Below are positions 63,470-64,000 of a DNA stretch of 64,000 bases, piece after piece (within the stretch, counting starts at the first letter, position 1; each line of letters opens with the position of its first letter). This DNA is from Lachnospiraceae bacterium (GTDB lineage Bacteria > Bacillota > Clostridia > Lachnospirales > Lachnospiraceae): NCBI GenBank assembly GCA_910575035.1, contig CAJTDL010000008.1:1-64000 (forward strand), given 5' to 3'. Made by a program: the position numbers and the translations under genes. The notes under the pieces are model-generated. The model was given only the letters and a program-made list of their open reading frames with translations. It made no database searches and was not told the origin of the DNA.

Positions 63470-64000
63470 TTATCCTATCTGACCCTGCCCCATCTCCTTT
63501 GCCTGTTCAGCCAGGCTATGCAAAAGCTTTGAGAACTCATTTTCATAAAAGGACTCATCTATAGAGGTCAATTTCAAACGGCTCATTGCATCCCCCTTCA
63601 AAAAAGAACATGCATTGCAGTACTTTGGCAATTTCCCCCTGTAGAAATTTCGGCGTACCGCCTGGTAAGCCTCCCCATTCCAGATATCCCCAAAACTATC
63701 CGCTTCCTTTAGGTTCCCATAAACATGCACGCCGTCAATACAGCAGGCAAAAAGCTCCCCATAGGGTGATAAAAACGGCGTTTCTGCAAAATTATTGCAG
63801 ATCCCTTCACACCCTGTCCTCCCAGCCTCCCCCACATTATCCACAGAGGCCTTGATCAGCGGCTTCACCATATGAAGCTTCTTATACGTCTCCTGTAACT
63901 GCCGCTGCACCCTGGCGTCCGGGAACAAGGGATACTGTTCCATCTGTGCCTGCTCCTCCTCCATCGTTATGGAACTGTCACAATGAAATACATGCTGTGG
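63470..64000 (-). CDS. Radical SAM/SPASM protein, partial (C-terminal part)
   Basis: The frame is open to the window edge, so the N-terminal radical SAM core lies outside. The visible 177 codons include the SPASM region with CEGICNNF, LFACCIDG and CNACSF and an ending similar to the paralogues at 57932 and 62096. An ATG at 63964 is not the true start because the frame continues upstream without a stop. The gene is the third close relative in this operon. Confidence 0.85.
   Translation of the reverse strand, partial: PQHVFHCDSSITMEEEQAQMEQYPLFPDARVQRQLQETYKKLHMVKPLIKASVDNVGEAGRTGCEGICNNFAETPFLSPYGELFACCIDGVHVYGNLKEADSFGDIWNGEAYQAVRRNFYRGKLPKYCNACSFLKGDAMSRLKLTSIDESFYENEFSKLLHSLAEQAKEMGQGQIG

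Overview
This window looks like a chromosome segment of a gut Clostridia bacterium, most likely Lachnospiraceae-like. That is inferred from the protein families, strong AGGAGG-type ribosome binding sites, sigma-A type promoters, a tryptophan T-box leader and a prfB gene with the standard +1 programmed frameshift. No rRNA, tRNA or CRISPR array was seen. Most genes lie on the minus strand, so gene order below is read from high to low coordinate.

Region 1 (1-7.6 kb): a trpE gene that stops after about 280 codons and sits behind a Trp-specific T-box, then a complete urease operon, ureA-ureB-ureC-ureI-ureE-ureF-ureG-ureD. The operon has a near-perfect sigma-A promoter and a hairpin in the leader before ureA. 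Region 2 (7.6-14.5 kb): a five-gene signalling and transport operon (OmpR-type regulator, histidine kinase, membrane-anchored protein, ABC ATPase, large FtsX/MacB-type permease). Region 3 (14.5-25.2 kb): housekeeping genes separated by short dispersed repeats. They include a precorrin-2 dehydrogenase, DUF975 and DUF2752 membrane proteins, a possible metalloprotease, an ACT regulator - homoserine dehydrogenase - ApgM-type phosphoglycerate mutase group (the last probably acts as homoserine kinase), an AT-rich WYL regulator, prfB and an AlkD-type DNA glycosylase.

Region 4 (25.2-49.8 kb) is the most unusual part: about 24 kb of co-oriented genes that look like one multi-protein system. It encodes a divergent GrpE, a broken Hsp70, a short Hsp70, an Hsp70 fused to a von Willebrand A domain, a J-like/zinc-ribbon/fibronectin-III protein, a zinc-ribbon GTPase, a GAP1-like GTPase partner, a HerA/VirB4-type ATPase with a Ser/Thr-rich insert, a small charged protein, a transglutaminase-like protein, a membrane-anchored C-type-lectin protein, a CHAT protease with its His/Cys dyad, a sigma-factor-like protein and a zinc-finger (anti-sigma-like) protein. 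A roughly 70-bp element with dyad symmetry lies upstream of both the GrpE-like gene and the neighbouring SEL1-repeat membrane gene, suggesting joint control. The layout resembles the predicted NTP-dependent conflict systems with GTPase, GAP1, vWA and CHAT parts, but this chaperone-heavy set is not one I recognise as characterised.

Region 5 (48.2-51.1 kb) is full of debris: five copies of a 70-bp repeat in two inverted arrays, two relics that look like type I toxin-antitoxin loci, and a transposase remnant. Region 6 (51.1-64 kb) is a tightly overlapping operon for an unknown surface or small-molecule product. It has five radical SAM/SPASM proteins (one fused to a glycosyltransferase, one to an LCM-type methyltransferase), a nucleotidyltransferase-kinase fusion, a second APH-type kinase, an alpha/beta hydrolase and a GT-B-like protein. 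The last gene runs off the window end.
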